Assembly (NCBI GenBank): GCA_946629205.1
Contig: CAMOXP010000095.1
Span: 1 to 5,693 of the forward strand
DNA length: 5,693 nucleotides
Origin: an uncultured Bacillota bacterium
GTDB lineage: Bacteria > Bacillota > Clostridia > Peptostreptococcales > Anaerovoracaceae
Reading direction: 5' to 3'
A program made the translations under genes and the position numbers. Shown piece after piece: positions 5,510 through 5,693 of this stretch. Each line of letters starts with the position of its first letter. Position 1 is the stretch's first letter. The notes under the pieces were generated by a model. It did not search any database, was not told where the DNA came from, and saw only the letters and a program-made list of their open reading frames with translations.

Positions 5510-5693
5510 TTGATCATCACACTGAAAGACGGAAGCAAGAAAGAATACGCGGAAGCGATGTCGGCTTATGACATTGCCCGTGACATCAGCGAAGGCCTTG
5601 CCAGAGCAGCCTGCCTGGCGGAGATCGACGGAGAAACCGCTGACCTGCGGACCATCATCGATAAGGACTGCGAGCTGAACATCCTGACCTTTG
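5510..5693 (+). CDS. thrS: Threonyl-tRNA synthetase, N-terminal TGS domain (3' end beyond window)
   Basis: The first 61 codons of the class II synthetase that charges tRNA-Thr in the cytoplasm. The visible part is the TGS domain: IITLKDGSKKEY opens the beta-grasp fold, AMSAYDIARDISEGLARAA (residues 16-34) is the usual helix segment, and CLAEIDGETADLRTII follows. The catalytic core, editing domain and anticodon-binding domain lie outside the window. The start is a TTG at 5510 with GGAGG eight bases upstream; the nearer ATG at 5505 is out of frame and stops after two codons. The threonine-specific T-box upstream independently supports the identity and indicates induction when tRNA-Thr is uncharged. 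Confidence 0.95.
   Translation, partial: MIITLKDGSKKEYAEAMSAYDIARDISEGLARAACLAEIDGETADLRTIIDKDCELNILTF

Overview
The window looks like chromosomal DNA from a moderately GC-rich Firmicute, probably a Clostridia or Lachnospiraceae-like anaerobe. The reasons are a canonical T-box riboswitch ahead of thrS, strong GGAGG ribosome binding sites, GTG and TTG starts, an M18 aminopeptidase of the clostridial type, and a relic of a clostridial-style Ig-like surface protein. No CRISPR array, insertion sequence, phage gene, tRNA or rRNA was seen. The placement is an inference from sequence character; no database search was possible.

Left part (1-2753): a glutamate decarboxylase gene runs leftward off the window edge (440 N-terminal residues present). 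It diverges from a 12-helix MFS transporter of the oxalate/formate antiporter type. The 193-bp gap between them carries face-to-face candidate promoters, a short palindrome and a 12-bp tandem direct repeat. The pair suggests, but does not prove, a decarboxylation/transport function such as acid resistance or energy conservation.

Middle (2754-3089): a mostly non-coding stretch. It holds a strong leftward intrinsic terminator and, just upstream of it on the minus strand, the last 35 codons of a decayed surface protein with a bacterial Ig-like C-terminus. That fragment probably brought the terminator that now ends the neighbouring operon.

Right part (3090-5693): a leftward two-gene operon encodes an M18 metalloaminopeptidase followed, after a single base, by a family 6 type DNA-deoxyinosine (hypoxanthine) glycosylase. 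Diverging from it is a textbook promoter that drives a threonine-specific T-box leader. The leader has ACC specifier candidates, a seven-base UGGAACC antiterminator bulge and a mutually exclusive terminator. It is followed by a roughly 100-nt structured spacer and the TTG-initiated start of thrS, which leaves the window after 61 codons.

Most of this is conserved housekeeping content. The best second-look items are the Ig-like gene relic, the gad/MFS divergent control region with its repeats, the extra hairpins between the T-box terminator and thrS, and the tight aminopeptidase-glycosylase coupling. I found no convincing undescribed multi-gene system.
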